In this document: positions 42,133-52,204 of the stretch, in pieces | Layout: every line of letters starts with the position of its first letter | Numbering within the stretch: the stretch's first letter is position 1 | Assembly: GCF_016862895.1 (NCBI RefSeq) | Contig: NZ_BONV01000028.1 | Span: 1-64,000 of the forward strand | Direction: 5' to 3' | DNA: 64,000 nt | Source of the DNA: Planotetraspora kaengkrachanensis | Lineage (GTDB): Bacteria > Actinomycetota > Actinomycetes > Streptosporangiales > Streptosporangiaceae | Notes under the pieces: generated by a model | Told to the model about the DNA's origin: nothing | Seen by the model: the letters and a program-made list of their open reading frames with translations, nothing else | Databases searched by the model: none | Position numbers and translations under genes: made by a program

Positions 42133-43539
42133 TCACAGGTGGAGGGCCTTGACCTCCAGGTACTCCTCCAGGCCGAACTCGCCGAGCTCCCTGCCGACGC
42201 CTGACTGCTTGTAACCGCCGAAGGGCGCCAGCGGGTTGAACCGGCCGCCGTTGACGTGCACCTGACCGGTACGCAGGCGCCGCGCCACGGCCACCGCCTT
42301 GTCCTCGTTGCCCGCCCACACCGCGCCCGCCAGTCCGTACGGCGTGCCGTTGGCGATCGAGACGGCCTCGTCCTCCGTGGCGAAGGGCACGACGGCGAGG
42401 ACCGGCCCGAAGATCTCCTCCTGCTCGATCGACATGCCGGGCGAGACACCGGCGAAGATCGTCGGCTCGACGTAATAACCCTGGTCGTGAGGGTTGTCCG
42501 TGCCGCCGAGCACGAGCCGGGCGCCTTCCTCCTGGCCCAGGTTGATGTAGCGGATCACCCGCTCACGCTGTGCGGCGGACACGAGCGGCCCCATCCGCGT
42601 GCCCTCGGCGAGGGGGTCACCCGGCGCGTACCCGCGGGCGATGTCGACGGCGAGCCGGACGGCGTCGTCGTACTGGTCCCAGTGGACGAGCATGCGGCTC
42701 CACGCGGAGCACGTCTGCCCGGCGTTGATGAAGGCGTTGGCGACGCCCGCCTTGACGGCGGTCTCCATGTCGGCGTCGGGCAGGATCACGTTCGCCGACT
42801 TCCCGCCCAGTTCGAGGGCGACCCGCTTGACCGTCGTGGCGGCGAGCGCGGCCACGCGCCTGCCCGCCCGGGTCGAGCCGGTGAACGAGACCATGTCGAC
42901 GCCGGGGTGGGAGGCGATGGCCTCGCCGACGATCTGCCCGTTGCCGCTCACCAGGTTGAAGACGCCCGGCGGCAGGCCGACCTCGTGGAAGATCTCGGTC
43001 AGGGCGTAGGCGGCGAGGGGCGCCACCTCGCTCGGCTTGAGCACCACCGTGCAGCCGGCCGCGAGCGCGGGGGCGATCTTGCAGATCACCTGGTGGAGCG
43101 GGTAGTTCCACGGGGTGATCGCGCCGACGACGCCGACGGGCTCCCTGACGACCCGCGAGTTGCCCACCTGCCCGGCGTCGAAGGCGTAGCGCTCGGCGAG
43201 GTCGGCGTAGGAGGCCAGCACACCGGCGGGCATCAGCGTCTGCACCTTGAGCGCGAAGCCGAACGGCGAGCCCATGTCCGCCGCGATCGTCGCGGCGACG
43301 TCCTTGGCGCGCTCCTCCAGCAGCCCCGCGGCGGCGGACAGGAACTTCGCGCGCTCGGCGGGAGCCGTGCCGGACCAGGCGGGGAAGGCCGCGCGGGCCG
43401 CGCTCACCGCCGCGTCGACGTCACCCGGCCACCCGGCGGGGACCGTGTCGATGACCTCTTCCGTCGCCGGATTGACGACGTCGATGCCCTCGCCCGAAGC
43501 CGATGGAACCCAGGCTCCATTCACATAAAGGTGACGCAT
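42133..43539 (-). CDS. NAD(P)-dependent aldehyde dehydrogenase
   Basis: A 468-residue ALDH-superfamily enzyme that oxidises an aldehyde to the acid. The catalytic Cys277 is in NAGQTCSAW and the base Glu243 is in LELGGKSAN; the cofactor-binding part has [10 protein letters not shown] and [10 protein letters not shown]. The start is ATG 43539 (MRHLYVNG), because AAGGATGAGG lies just upstream; ATG 43548 is too close to it. The substrate is not evident. It is read after the Rv2466c-like gene on the same strand. Confidence 0.93.
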   Translation of the reverse strand: MRHLYVNGAWVPSASGEGIDVVNPATEEVIDTVPAGWPGDVDAAVSAARAAFPAWSGTAPAERAKFLSAAAGLLEERAKDVAATIAADMGSPFGFALKVQTLMPAGVLASYADLAERYAFDAGQVGNSRVVREPVGVVGAITPWNYPLHQVICKIAPALAAGCTVVLKPSEVAPLAAYALTEIFHEVGLPPGVFNLVSGNGQIVGEAIASHPGVDMVSFTGSTRAGRRVAALAATTVKRVALELGGKSANVILPDADMETAVKAGVANAFINAGQTCSAWSRMLVHWDQYDDAVRLAVDIARGYAPGDPLAEGTRMGPLVSAAQRERVIRYINLGQEEGARLVLGGTDNPHDQGYYVEPTIFAGVSPGMSIEQEEIFGPVLAVVPFATEDEAVSIANGTPYGLAGAVWAGNEDKAVAVARRLRTGQVHVNGGRFNPLAPFGGYKQSGVGRELGEFGLEEYLEVKALHL

Positions 43540-43662
43540 GAACCTCATCCTTGCGCGGCGGCCGTCATATCGCGAGGGGTCGGGACGCGCATGCAGGCTG
43601 TGTTTCACCACAGGCGCGGACCCTTGTGCCAAGTGTTACTCCACAAGGTCCACTTCCGCCAG

Positions 43663-44277
43663 TCAGGTGAACACGGGGTTTCTTGTCCGGGACCGCTTCA
43701 GTTCGAAGAAGCCGTCGGTTCCCGAGACGAGCAGGACGCCGTCCCACAGCCGGCCCGCCGCCTCGCCGCGCGGGATGGGCGAGACCACCGGCCCGAAGAA
43801 CGCCGCGCCCTGCACCGCGATGACGGGAGTCCCGACGTCCTCGCCGACCAGCCCGATGCCCTCCGCGTGCGAGGCGCGGATCGCCTCGTCGTGCTCGTCG
43901 GAGTCGAGGGCGTCGGCGAGGCCGCGGTCGAGCCCGGCGGCGGCGAGCGCCTCCTCGATCGTCTCGCGGTCGCGCGACCTGCCCTCGTCGTGGAAACGGG
44001 TGCCGAGTGCGGTGTAGAGATCGCCGAGTACCTGGTCGCCGTGCTTGTGCGCGGCCGCCGCGAGCACGCGGACCGGGCCGAGGGTCTTCTTGGAGCGCTC
44101 GCGGTACTCCGGGTCGACGGCCTTGTCCACGTCCTCGTTGAGCACGGCCAGGCTCATGATGTGCCAGTGCACCTCGACGGGGCGGACCTTCTCCACCTCG
44201 AGGATCCACCGTGAGGTGATCCACGCCCAGGGGCACGAGGGGTCGAACCAGAAATCGGCGCGCGTTCGCTCGGACAC
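43663..44277 (-). CDS. Mycothiol-dependent nitroreductase (Rv2466c family)
   Basis: A 204-residue DsbA-fold oxidoreductase. The N terminus DFWFDPSCPWAWITSRW has the family's CPWA active site with a single reactive Cys; a helical insert and GVGTPVIAVQ-like cis-Pro loop (VGTPVIAVQG) follow. In M. tuberculosis Rv2466c uses mycothiol. The start is GTG 44277, with GAGAGGG upstream. It is divergent from pepN and precedes the aldehyde dehydrogenase. Confidence 0.88.
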   Translation of the reverse strand: MSERTRADFWFDPSCPWAWITSRWILEVEKVRPVEVHWHIMSLAVLNEDVDKAVDPEYRERSKKTLGPVRVLAAAAHKHGDQVLGDLYTALGTRFHDEGRSRDRETIEEALAAAGLDRGLADALDSDEHDEAIRASHAEGIGLVGEDVGTPVIAVQGAAFFGPVVSPIPRGEAAGRLWDGVLLVSGTDGFFELKRSRTRNPVFT

Positions 44278-44462
44278 TGTGCCACCCTCTCATCAACCAG
44301 AATGTCGTTCCACTGACTGGGTCAACCCGGCTTCGGCCTCCTGATATTCCAGGTAGGGGACATCTTGAATCCCGGGTTGTCAGCGTGGCATGGCAGGATT
44401 CAGGCAACCCTCTCGCGACGGGGCGTAGGGGATCGGGGCGATGTGGTTCACAAGGAGCAGGT

Positions 44463-47030
44463 GTGGCAGGCAATCTGACGCGTGAAGAGGCCCGGGAGCG
44501 AGCCCGGCTGCTGGCGGTCCAGTCGTACGAGGTCGCGCTCGACCTCACAGAGGGGGAGGAGCGGTTCGAGAGCATCACGACCGTCCACTTCACCTCCAGC
44601 CGGCCGGGGGCCGACACCTTCATCGACCTGCACGGGGCGCATCTTCGCAAGGTCGTGCTGAACGGCGTGGCGCTCGACCCCGCGACCTACGACGAGGAGA
44701 AGGGGCGGATCCCGCTGCCCGGCCTCGCCGAGCACAACGAGTTGCGCATCGACGCCGACGCGTCCTACATGCGCACCGGCGAGGGGCTCCACCGTTTCGT
44801 GGACCCGGTCGACCAGCAGGTCTACCTGCACAGCCAGTTCGAGACGGCGGACGCGCACCGGATGTACGCGTGCTTCGACCAGCCCGACCTCAAGGCCACC
44901 TTCGAGCTGACCGTGCTCGCCCCGGGCGACTGGGAGGTCGTGTCCAACGCCGCCCCCGACTCGGTCGACCTGCTCGAGGAGCACCACGGCAGGCACGGCA
45001 CCCTGCAGGCCGCCCGCCGCTGGCACTTCCCGCCGACGCCGGTCATGTCGACCTACATCACGGCGCTGATCGCGGGGCCGTACGCCGTGGTCCGCGACGA
45101 GCACGACGGCATCCCGCTCGGCGTCTACGTGCGGCGCTCGCTCGCCGAGCACCTCGACGCGGACAACATCTTCGAGGTCACCAAGCAGGGCTTCGACTTC
45201 TTCCACCGGGTCTTCGGGCTGCGCTACCCGTTCGGGAAGTACGACCAGCTCTTCGTGCCGGAGTTCAACGCGGGCGCCATGGAGAACGCGGGCGCCGTGA
45301 CGTTCCTCGAGGACTACGTCTTCCGCTCGCGGGTGACCGACGCCGTCGTCGAGCGCCGCGCGGAGACGATCTTGCACGAGATGGCCCACATGTGGTTCGG
45401 CGACCTGGTCACCATGCGCTGGTGGGACGACCTGTGGCTGAACGAGTCGTTCGCCACCTACATGTCGGTGTTGTGCCAGGCCGAGGCCACCCGCTGGGGC
45501 CAGGGCGCGTGGACGACGTTCGCGAACGTCGAGAAGGCGTGGGCGTACCGGCAGGACCAGCTGCCCTCCACGCACCCGATCGCGGCGGACATCCCCGACA
45601 TGCACGCCGTCGAGGTCAACTTCGACGGCATCACCTACGCCAAGGGCGCCTCCGTCCTCAAGCAGCTCGTGGCCTACGTGGGGCTGGAGAACTTCCTCGC
45701 CGGCGTCCGCGACTACTTCAACGAGCATGCGTGGGGCAACACCACCCTGCAGGACCTGCTGTCCGCTCTGGAGCGGACGTCGGGCCGCGACCTGTCGTCC
45801 TGGTCGAAGGAGTGGCTGGAGACCTCCTGGGTCAACACGCTGCGCCCGTCGTTCACCACCGACGACGAGGGCCGCTTCCTGACCTTCGACGTGCTCCAGG
45901 AGGCGCCGCAGGAGCACCCGACGCTGCGCTCGCACCGGGTGGCGGTCGGCCTCTACTCGCTGGACGGCGGCGTCCTGACCCGCACGCGGCGGGTCGAGCT
46001 CGACGTCGTCGGCGCCCGCACGCCGGTCGCCGAGCTCGTCGGCGAGGTCCAGCCCGACCTCGTGCTCGTCAACGACGACGACCTCACCTACGCGAAGGTC
46101 CGGCTCGACCCCCGGTCGCTGGCCACGCTGGTGAACGGCGGCATCGCCGCGTTCCAGGAGTCGCTCCCCCGCGCGCTGTGCTGGTCGGCCGCCTGGGACA
46201 TGACCCGCGACGCGGAGATGGCCACGCGTGACTACGTCGCGCTGGTGATCTCCGGCATCGACTCCGTGCGGGACATCACGGTCGTGCAGGCCGTGCTCCG
46301 CCAGGCGCGTCTCGCGGTCCAGCAGTACGCCGACCCCGCGTGGCGGGCCACCGGCCTCGCCCAGCTGGCCGGCGCGCTGCGGAACCTTATCGGCGCCGCT
46401 GAGCCGGGCTCGGACCACCAGCTCGCCTACGTCAACGCCTTCGTCGCGGTCGCGACGTCGGCCGACGACCTGGCCTTCGTGCGCGGCATCCTCGACGGCA
46501 CCGAGGTGCCCGAGGGGCTGGCCGTCGACACCGACCTGCGCTGGACGCTGACCCACGCCCTGGTCTCCGGCGCGGTGCTCGGCGCGGCCGACATCGACGC
46601 CGAGCTCGCCCGGGACGCCACGGCCACCGGCGAGCGCTCCGCCGCGCTCAGCCGGGCCTCGATCCCCACCCCCGAGGCCAAGGCCGAGACGTGGGCCGCC
46701 ATCACCGGCGGCCGGCTGAGCGGCGCCGTGCTCCGCTCGACGATCCTCGGGTTCATGGACCCCAACCACGTCGAACTGCTCGAGCCGTACGGTGCCGGGT
46801 TCATGGACGAGGTCGAGCGCATCTGGTCGGAGTGGACCTTCGACTCGGCGCAGAACTTCGTCGTCGGCTGCTACCCGGCTCTGCTGATCAGCCCGGGCAC
46901 GGTGACCAAGACCCACGACCACATCGCCGCCGCGCAGTCTCCGAACGCGCTGCGCCGGCTGTTGCTGGAAGGTGCGGACGGCGTCGGCCGGGCCCTGAGG
47001 GCCAGGGAGCGGGACGCCGCCGCCGGGTGA
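44463..47030 (+). CDS. pepN: Aminopeptidase N (M1 family)
   Basis: Broad cytosolic zinc aminopeptidase. The 855-residue protein has GAMEN at 271-275, HEMAH (HExxH) at 305-309 and the third zinc ligand Glu328 in NESF, with an N-terminal beta domain and a C-terminal helical domain of normal length. The start is GTG 44463 (VAGNLTREEA), with AAGGAG upstream; an in-frame ATG 26 codons earlier is less likely. A strong terminator follows. Confidence 0.96.
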   Translation: MAGNLTREEARERARLLAVQSYEVALDLTEGEERFESITTVHFTSSRPGADTFIDLHGAHLRKVVLNGVALDPATYDEEKGRIPLPGLAEHNELRIDADASYMRTGEGLHRFVDPVDQQVYLHSQFETADAHRMYACFDQPDLKATFELTVLAPGDWEVVSNAAPDSVDLLEEHHGRHGTLQAARRWHFPPTPVMSTYITALIAGPYAVVRDEHDGIPLGVYVRRSLAEHLDADNIFEVTKQGFDFFHRVFGLRYPFGKYDQLFVPEFNAGAMENAGAVTFLEDYVFRSRVTDAVVERRAETILHEMAHMWFGDLVTMRWWDDLWLNESFATYMSVLCQAEATRWGQGAWTTFANVEKAWAYRQDQLPSTHPIAADIPDMHAVEVNFDGITYAKGASVLKQLVAYVGLENFLAGVRDYFNEHAWGNTTLQDLLSALERTSGRDLSSWSKEWLETSWVNTLRPSFTTDDEGRFLTFDVLQEAPQEHPTLRSHRVAVGLYSLDGGVLTRTRRVELDVVGARTPVAELVGEVQPDLVLVNDDDLTYAKVRLDPRSLATLVNGGIAAFQESLPRALCWSAAWDMTRDAEMATRDYVALVISGIDSVRDITVVQAVLRQARLAVQQYADPAWRATGLAQLAGALRNLIGAAEPGSDHQLAYVNAFVAVATSADDLAFVRGILDGTEVPEGLAVDTDLRWTLTHALVSGAVLGAADIDAELARDATATGERSAALSRASIPTPEAKAETWAAITGGRLSGAVLRSTILGFMDPNHVELLEPYGAGFMDEVERIWSEWTFDSAQNFVVGCYPALLISPGTVTKTHDHIAAAQSPNALRRLLLEGADGVGRALRARERDAAAG

Positions 47031-47058
47031 CACACCCGATTCACTCCCGAACGACGTC

Positions 47059-47087
47059 GAAGGCCACGGTTTCGCACCGTGGCCTTC
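47059..47087 (+). terminator. pepN terminator hairpin
   Basis: GAAGGCCACGGT (47059-47070) and ACCGTGGCCTTC (47076-47087) form a perfect 12-bp stem with a TTCGC loop, 29 bases past the stop. Confidence 0.75.
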
Positions 47088-47191
47088 GGCGTGAAAGCCC
47101 CGCGCAAGCCGGATGCAAGCTCCACACGATGACATAGCGATCGTTTACAGCACAGAAGTTCCCGGTCTACCGTCCCTTCAGGAGGCCTCCC

Positions 47192-47743
47192 ATGATCACC
47201 TTGATCGTCGTCGTCGCCATCGTGGCCGTACTGGCCGTGATGATCGTTTCTCATTACAACCGCTTGGTCCGCAGCCGCAACGCCGTGGACAACGCCTGGG
47301 CGCAGATCGACGTGCAGCTCAAGCGCCGCTATGACCTGATCCCCAACCTTGTCGAGACCGTGAAGGGCTACGCGGCCCATGAGCGGCAGACCATCGAGGC
47401 CGTGACCGCCGCGCGGACGATGGCCATCAACGCCCAGGGCCCGGCCGACCGGGCCGCGGCGGAGAACGCGCTCTCGGGCGCGCTGAAGAGCCTGTTCGCG
47501 GTCGCGGAGGCCTATCCCGACCTCAAGGCCAGCCACAACTTCGCCGAACTCCAGGAGGAGCTGGCGACCACGGAGAACCGGATCGCCTACTCGCGGCAGT
47601 ACTACAACGACGCGGTCCTGAGCTACAACAACGCCATCCAGACCGTCCCCGCCAACATCGTCGCGGGCATGACCGGATTCTCCGAGCGGGTGTACTTCCA
47701 GGTCCCCGGCGAGGAACTCGGCTCGGTCCAGGTGCGGTTCTAG
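47192..47743 (+). CDS. LemA family membrane protein
   Basis: A 183-residue protein with one N-terminal membrane helix ([18 protein letters not shown]) and the conserved LemA helices: [20 protein letters not shown], then [15 protein letters not shown], then [19 protein letters not shown]. Function is unknown in the family; it usually accompanies DUF2207 proteins, as here. The start is ATG 47192, after AGGAGG. First gene of a likely three-gene operon. Confidence 0.92.
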   Translation: MITLIVVVAIVAVLAVMIVSHYNRLVRSRNAVDNAWAQIDVQLKRRYDLIPNLVETVKGYAAHERQTIEAVTAARTMAINAQGPADRAAAENALSGALKSLFAVAEAYPDLKASHNFAELQEELATTENRIAYSRQYYNDAVLSYNNAIQTVPANIVAGMTGFSERVYFQVPGEELGSVQVRF

Positions 47744-47758
47744 GTCCAGGTGCGGTTC
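47725..47758. repeat. 16-bp tandem duplication across the lemA stop
   Basis: GGTCCAGGTGCGGTTC occurs at 47725-47740 and again at 47743-47758 (period 18). The first copy encodes the last residues of LemA and the second lies between the stop and the next start. Confidence 0.8.
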
Positions 47759-47763
47759 CAGTC

Positions 47764-49629
47764 ATGATCCTGTGGATCGCCGCAGCCGCGGCCGTCGGCC
47801 TGTGGCTGCTGCTTCTGCTCGCGTTCGCCACGGCGACGCGCACCCCGGAGGCCAAGGCCGCGCCGGCCACCGGGGCCCTGGGCGAGGAGTCCCCCGCCAT
47901 CGTCGACCTGCTCACCGGAGACTGGCGGCTGACCAGCGAGGCCGCCTCCGCCACGGTGCTCGACCTCGCCGCGAAGGGCGCGCTCGCCATCGAGGAGATC
48001 GGCCCGGAGCTCTCGCTCGTACGGCTCCGCCGCGACCCCGGCGACCTCAACGCCTACGAGAGGCTCGTCTACGAACACGTCCGCTCGCTCGCCGTCGACG
48101 GCGTCGTCGCGACCGGCGCCCTCGCCGAGGGCTCGCGCGACATCTCCCGCTGGTGGAAGAGCTTCCGCAAGAAGGTGATCGTCGAGGCCCGCGCACAGGG
48201 TCTGTCCCGCCCCCGCTGGAACAGGGCGCAGGCCGCGATCCTCACCACGACGGCGGTCGCGGTCGCCGTGCTGGTCGGGATCGTGACGGAGATCTCAGGC
48301 ATCGGGGGCGACGTCCGCGACGAGGAGAGCAGTCCCGGTTTCGCGGTGGGGTTCTTCTGCTTCCTCGTGCTCGCCGGCCTGATGAGCAAGCTCAACGGCG
48401 AGCGCGGCACCAAGCGCGGCGCCGAGCTCGCGGGCCGATGGCTCGGCGTGCGGGAGCATCTGGCCGCCACCGGCCGCTTCGGCGAGCAGCCCGCCGCGTC
48501 CGTCACGATCTGGGGCCGGCACCTCGCCTACGCCGCGGCTCTCGGCCTCGCGCCCCGCGCCGTGACGAGCCTGCCGATCACCACGCCCGCCGACGACAGC
48601 AGGGCCTGGTCCGACTACGGCGGCATGTGGCACCCCGTCCAGGTGCACTACCGCTCACGCCGGTTCTGGGGCCGCAAACCGCTGACGATGATCGGCCACG
48701 GCCTGCTCGCGGGGATGATGATCGGGGTCTGGGTGTTCATCCTCCTGCTCGTCGCCACGAGTTTCGACTACTGGCCGGAGTCGCTCCTCACGCCAACGCC
48801 GATACTGGTCGGCGGGGCCATCGCCGCACTGCCGATCATCTACACGATCATCGACTACTCGGGGAACACCGTCATCCAGGGGCAGATCGTCCGGCTGCGG
48901 AAGTTCGGGGAGTCGAGCGGCGACAGCCCTTCGAACCCCTCGTACTACTGCGCCATCGACGAGGGCCGTTCCCGGGAGGTGCTCGCCTACGGCCTCGCCT
49001 CCGAGCTGTACGGGCCTCTCAACGAGGGGGACCTCGTCAGAGCCGTCGCCGGCAGGAGGATGGGCTGGATCAGGAAGATCGAGGTCCTCGAACCCGCCCG
49101 TGCCCGCGGCACCGCCTACAACGACACCGGCGAGCACCTGGTCAACGCACCCGAGCACCTCGGCCAGGTCAAGATCTTCGAGCGGTCCGCGCGGTCCGGC
49201 GCGTCCGCCGCTCCCGAGGTCCGCGAGGGCGACGTCCGGCCGGCCGACCTGGTGACGCCGGCCGACCTCAAGAGCGTGTTGAGCATCGACGTCGGGCCGG
49301 CCGGACCGTACGACGACACCCCTCTCGCCCCCGCCTGGTTCCACGTCAACTCGTGCCGCTACACGGGCTCGGGCTGGACGGTCGACGTCCACGCCGCGGC
49401 AGGCAAGCGCTCCCGCTACCTGATGGTCCTCGGGCACATGCTGACCCGGGCCGAGGGCAAGCCCGTCCCCGGAGTGGGGAGGCAGGCGATGCTCTACCCC
49501 GGCGTCGTGTCGGCCACGACCGACAAGGGCACCTTCACCATCGCCGTGTCGACGCCCGACGGGCCGCCGCCGCCGGACCCGATGATCGCCCTGGCTCGGG
49601 CCGCGGTCACCCGGCTCGGCCCGTCCTGA
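47764..49629 (+). CDS. DUF2207-type membrane protein
   Basis: A 621-residue predicted membrane protein. It opens with a helix (ILWIAAAAAVGLWLLLLLAF), then a winged-helix-like domain (SPAIVDLLTGDWRLTSEAAS...LDLAAKGALAIEE), two helix pairs near residues 160-205 and 310-365, and a cytosolic C-terminal region of 230 residues. It matches the C-terminal half of DUF2207 proteins and lacks their extracellular N-terminal domain. It follows lemA by 20 bases, the usual pairing. Function unknown. Confidence 0.75.
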   Translation: MILWIAAAAAVGLWLLLLLAFATATRTPEAKAAPATGALGEESPAIVDLLTGDWRLTSEAASATVLDLAAKGALAIEEIGPELSLVRLRRDPGDLNAYERLVYEHVRSLAVDGVVATGALAEGSRDISRWWKSFRKKVIVEARAQGLSRPRWNRAQAAILTTTAVAVAVLVGIVTEISGIGGDVRDEESSPGFAVGFFCFLVLAGLMSKLNGERGTKRGAELAGRWLGVREHLAATGRFGEQPAASVTIWGRHLAYAAALGLAPRAVTSLPITTPADDSRAWSDYGGMWHPVQVHYRSRRFWGRKPLTMIGHGLLAGMMIGVWVFILLLVATSFDYWPESLLTPTPILVGGAIAALPIIYTIIDYSGNTVIQGQIVRLRKFGESSGDSPSNPSYYCAIDEGRSREVLAYGLASELYGPLNEGDLVRAVAGRRMGWIRKIEVLEPARARGTAYNDTGEHLVNAPEHLGQVKIFERSARSGASAAPEVREGDVRPADLVTPADLKSVLSIDVGPAGPYDDTPLAPAWFHVNSCRYTGSGWTVDVHAAAGKRSRYLMVLGHMLTRAEGKPVPGVGRQAMLYPGVVSATTDKGTFTIAVSTPDGPPPPDPMIALARAAVTRLGPS

Positions 49630-49639
49630 GGAGCCGCCG

Positions 49640-50611
49640 GTGAACTCGGCGCGTGACCTGCTGGTCGCTTTGGCACAGCGGTACTCCTTCGGCGACGTCG
49701 GGGCCCTCGCCCCGGCCGTGCTGAAGGACCCGGAGACGGCGGCCCTGGTGACCTCGGTCTGCGAGTTCGGCCGTCTGCTGCTGACCCTGGACGCCGAGGA
49801 CTTCACCGCCGACGTCGACCCGCGGGCCGTGCCGGCCGACCTGCGCCGGCGCGCGAGCGACTGTCACATGCCTCAGACGCCGAAGGAGCAGCCGCGCGGG
49901 GCGCTGGAATCCATGCGCCCCGCGTACGCGCTGCTCCTCGAGGTGATCGAGGTCCGCTGGGCCCGTCGCGAGCTCAGCGCCATGATCGCGGCCGTACACA
50001 TCGCGGGTGAGTATCTGCCGCTGCTGGCGTTCGAGCCCGCCCTCGGCCACGGAGGCGACCCCGCCCGGTGGCCGGAGGCCCTGAACGGCCCGGAAAGCCG
50101 GTTCGGGGTGATCGGCGACCGGGCGTGCCGGCACACCAAGGCCGAGCAGTCGGCCGCGGAGCGGACACTCCGCGTGGCGGTCGAGCCGGGGACCGGCTGG
50201 CGTGCGTATCTCGACCGGCAGCACAGCCAGGTGGCCGGCGCCCTCGCGACCTGCGCGGCCCGGTGCAGGAACCCCTGCTCCGCCCTGTCCTGGGTGCCCG
50301 ACCTCGAGGATCTGACGCTCCGGTGCCGGGTGGCGCTCGCCTTCGCCCAGAGCCCGCTCGTGCGGTTCCGCCACGCCGCGCCCGTCGGCCACGGGTTCGG
50401 CGTCCCCTCCGCCGAGGAGGTCCTGGACGCGTGGGGGCGCAGCCGTACGGCTCTGGACAAGGATCCCGTCGGGCACCGGGCCATGACGGACGACGGATTC
50501 CCGCTGCCCGGGCTGCCCAGCCTCATCTCGGCCGTCGCCGGCTCCCCAGTGGTCCCGGGGAGCCTGCTGGCCGACGTGTCGGACCACCTCGTGAGCCTGC
50601 TGCGGCGATGA
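49640..50611 (+). CDS. Hypothetical protein in lemA operon
   Basis: A 323-residue mostly helical soluble protein, not recognised. Visible features are an N-terminal helix (SARDLLVALAQRYSFGDVGA), DCHMPQTPKEQPRG and a Cys/Arg-rich stretch (TCAARCRNPCSALSW). The start is GTG 49640, with GAGGAG upstream, ten bases after the DUF2207 stop, so it is surely co-transcribed. No membrane helix. It may act with the LemA-DUF2207 pair. Confidence 0.7.
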   Translation: MNSARDLLVALAQRYSFGDVGALAPAVLKDPETAALVTSVCEFGRLLLTLDAEDFTADVDPRAVPADLRRRASDCHMPQTPKEQPRGALESMRPAYALLLEVIEVRWARRELSAMIAAVHIAGEYLPLLAFEPALGHGGDPARWPEALNGPESRFGVIGDRACRHTKAEQSAAERTLRVAVEPGTGWRAYLDRQHSQVAGALATCAARCRNPCSALSWVPDLEDLTLRCRVALAFAQSPLVRFRHAAPVGHGFGVPSAEEVLDAWGRSRTALDKDPVGHRAMTDDGFPLPGLPSLISAVAGSPVVPGSLLADVSDHLVSLLRR

Positions 50612-50642
50612 CCGGGCGTACGGCCGCCCGGTCACCGAACCG

Positions 50643-52070
50643 TCACCAGACCGGAGGCCGCCGGTCGCCCCAGAAGCCGCCGACGGACGCCTCGACCTGG
50701 GCGGACAGCGAGATGAGCGTGCCTTCGTCGCCGAAGCGCCCTCCGAGCATGACTCCGACGGGCAGGCCGTCCGGCGTCCAGTAGAGCGGGAGGTTGACGG
50801 CCGGCTGACCGCTGACGTTGTACATCGCGGCGAAGGGGGCGAAACCCTTCATCCGCTCGAAGGTCTCCTCCGGGGAGTCGACGTCCTCGAACCAGCCCAC
50901 CGGCACGGGCAGCCGGGTGACCGTCGGTGTCAGCACGGCGTCGTACTGGTCGGTGATCAGCGACGCGAACCTGGTGGCCAGTTGCAGCGCCGACTGCGCC
51001 TGGAGGAAGACCGGCGCGGGGACGGCGTTGCCGCGCTCCCGCAGCCACGCGGTGAGCGGGCGCAGCTTCGGTTCCAACTCCGTGGAGACCGGATGCATGC
51101 AGGCGAAGCTGAACCACAGCTTCTCGAACTCCGGCACCATCTCCTCGCCGAACGGCGGGGCGATCTCCACGACCTCGTGACCGAGCGCCTCGAGCACGGC
51201 CGAGGCGCTCTCGTAGGCCGCGAGCACCTCGGGTTCCACCTGCGCGCCGGGAACCGCGGGAGTGGCGTAGCGGGCGATCCGCAGGCGGCCGGGGTCCCTG
51301 CCCACGTAGGCGGAGAACGACCCCAGCGCCGGCGGCGGCGCCCAGTAGAGGTCGCCGGGGTTGTTGTGGGTCATCGCGTCGAGCAGGGCCGCGGCGTCGG
51401 CCACGTTCCTGGTGATCGGCCCGTTGGTGGACAACCCCGCGAGGTCGGGGACGATCGGCGCGTACGAGATCCGGCCCCGCGTCGGCTTGATGCCGTACAG
51501 GCCGCACAGTGACGCGGGGATCCGGATGGAGCCCGCGCCGTCGCTGCCCTGGGCGGCGGGGGCGAGGCCGGCCGCGACGGCCGCCGCCGCTCCCCCGCTC
51601 GATCCGCCCGCGGATCTCGACAGGTCCCACGGCGTGCGCGCGGGCTCGCCCACGTAGGTCTCCGTGTAGCAGGGCAGCCCGAACTCCGGCGTGCTGGTCT
51701 TGCCCAGCATGATCGTGCCCGCGTCCCTGAGCCGCTCGACCACGCTGTCGTCGACCGGCGCGACGAACCCGTCGTACGTCGCCGAGCCGAAGTGGAGCGG
51801 CACGTCCTTCACGAAGTTGAGGTCCTTGATGGGCACCGGGACCCCGAGCAGGGGCGGCAGGTCGGCGGCGTCCCCGGCCGCGATCCGCGCCTCCTGCTCG
51901 CGTGCCTGGTCGAGCGCCCGGTCGGCGGTCAGGGTGACGAACGCGCCCACGGCGCGGTCGAGCCGTCCGGCGCGCTCCAGATAGTGTTCGGTGATCTCTA
52001 CGGGGGACAGTTCCCGCGTTCGTACGGCTGCCGCCTGCTCGAGGGCGGTAAGATCATGAATGTGCGCCAC
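50643..52070 (-). CDS. Amidase (amidase signature family)
   Basis: A 475-residue hydrolase with the Ser-cisSer-Lys triad: Lys82 in VPIKDLN, cis-Ser in GGSSGGAAAAVAAG (about 157), Ser nucleophile in GAGSIRIPAS (about 181). It hydrolyses amides or esters; the substrate is unknown, and no GatB or GatC neighbour suggests a tRNA amidotransferase role. The start is GTG 52070 (VAHIHDLTALEQ), because upstream sequence is not amidase-like. It is convergent with the 49640 gene. Confidence 0.92.
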   Translation of the reverse strand: MAHIHDLTALEQAAAVRTRELSPVEITEHYLERAGRLDRAVGAFVTLTADRALDQAREQEARIAAGDAADLPPLLGVPVPIKDLNFVKDVPLHFGSATYDGFVAPVDDSVVERLRDAGTIMLGKTSTPEFGLPCYTETYVGEPARTPWDLSRSAGGSSGGAAAAVAAGLAPAAQGSDGAGSIRIPASLCGLYGIKPTRGRISYAPIVPDLAGLSTNGPITRNVADAAALLDAMTHNNPGDLYWAPPPALGSFSAYVGRDPGRLRIARYATPAVPGAQVEPEVLAAYESASAVLEALGHEVVEIAPPFGEEMVPEFEKLWFSFACMHPVSTELEPKLRPLTAWLRERGNAVPAPVFLQAQSALQLATRFASLITDQYDAVLTPTVTRLPVPVGWFEDVDSPEETFERMKGFAPFAAMYNVSGQPAVNLPLYWTPDGLPVGVMLGGRFGDEGTLISLSAQVEASVGGFWGDRRPPVW

Positions 52071-52204
52071 GCTACTGAACGGTAGGCCGAAGAGGCCAAG
52101 ATATCTAGAGAAGATACCCGGCTTGGACGGCCGCGAATCAGCGCAAGCAGGCCACAAAAGTATGAACCATCCAACACTAGGCACCCGCCGACGCCTCAAC
52201 TACG

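Noticed and set aside
44448-47135. 895-codon minus-strand frame over pepN
   Set aside because: It is antisense to a complete aminopeptidase N with GAMEN and HEMAH.
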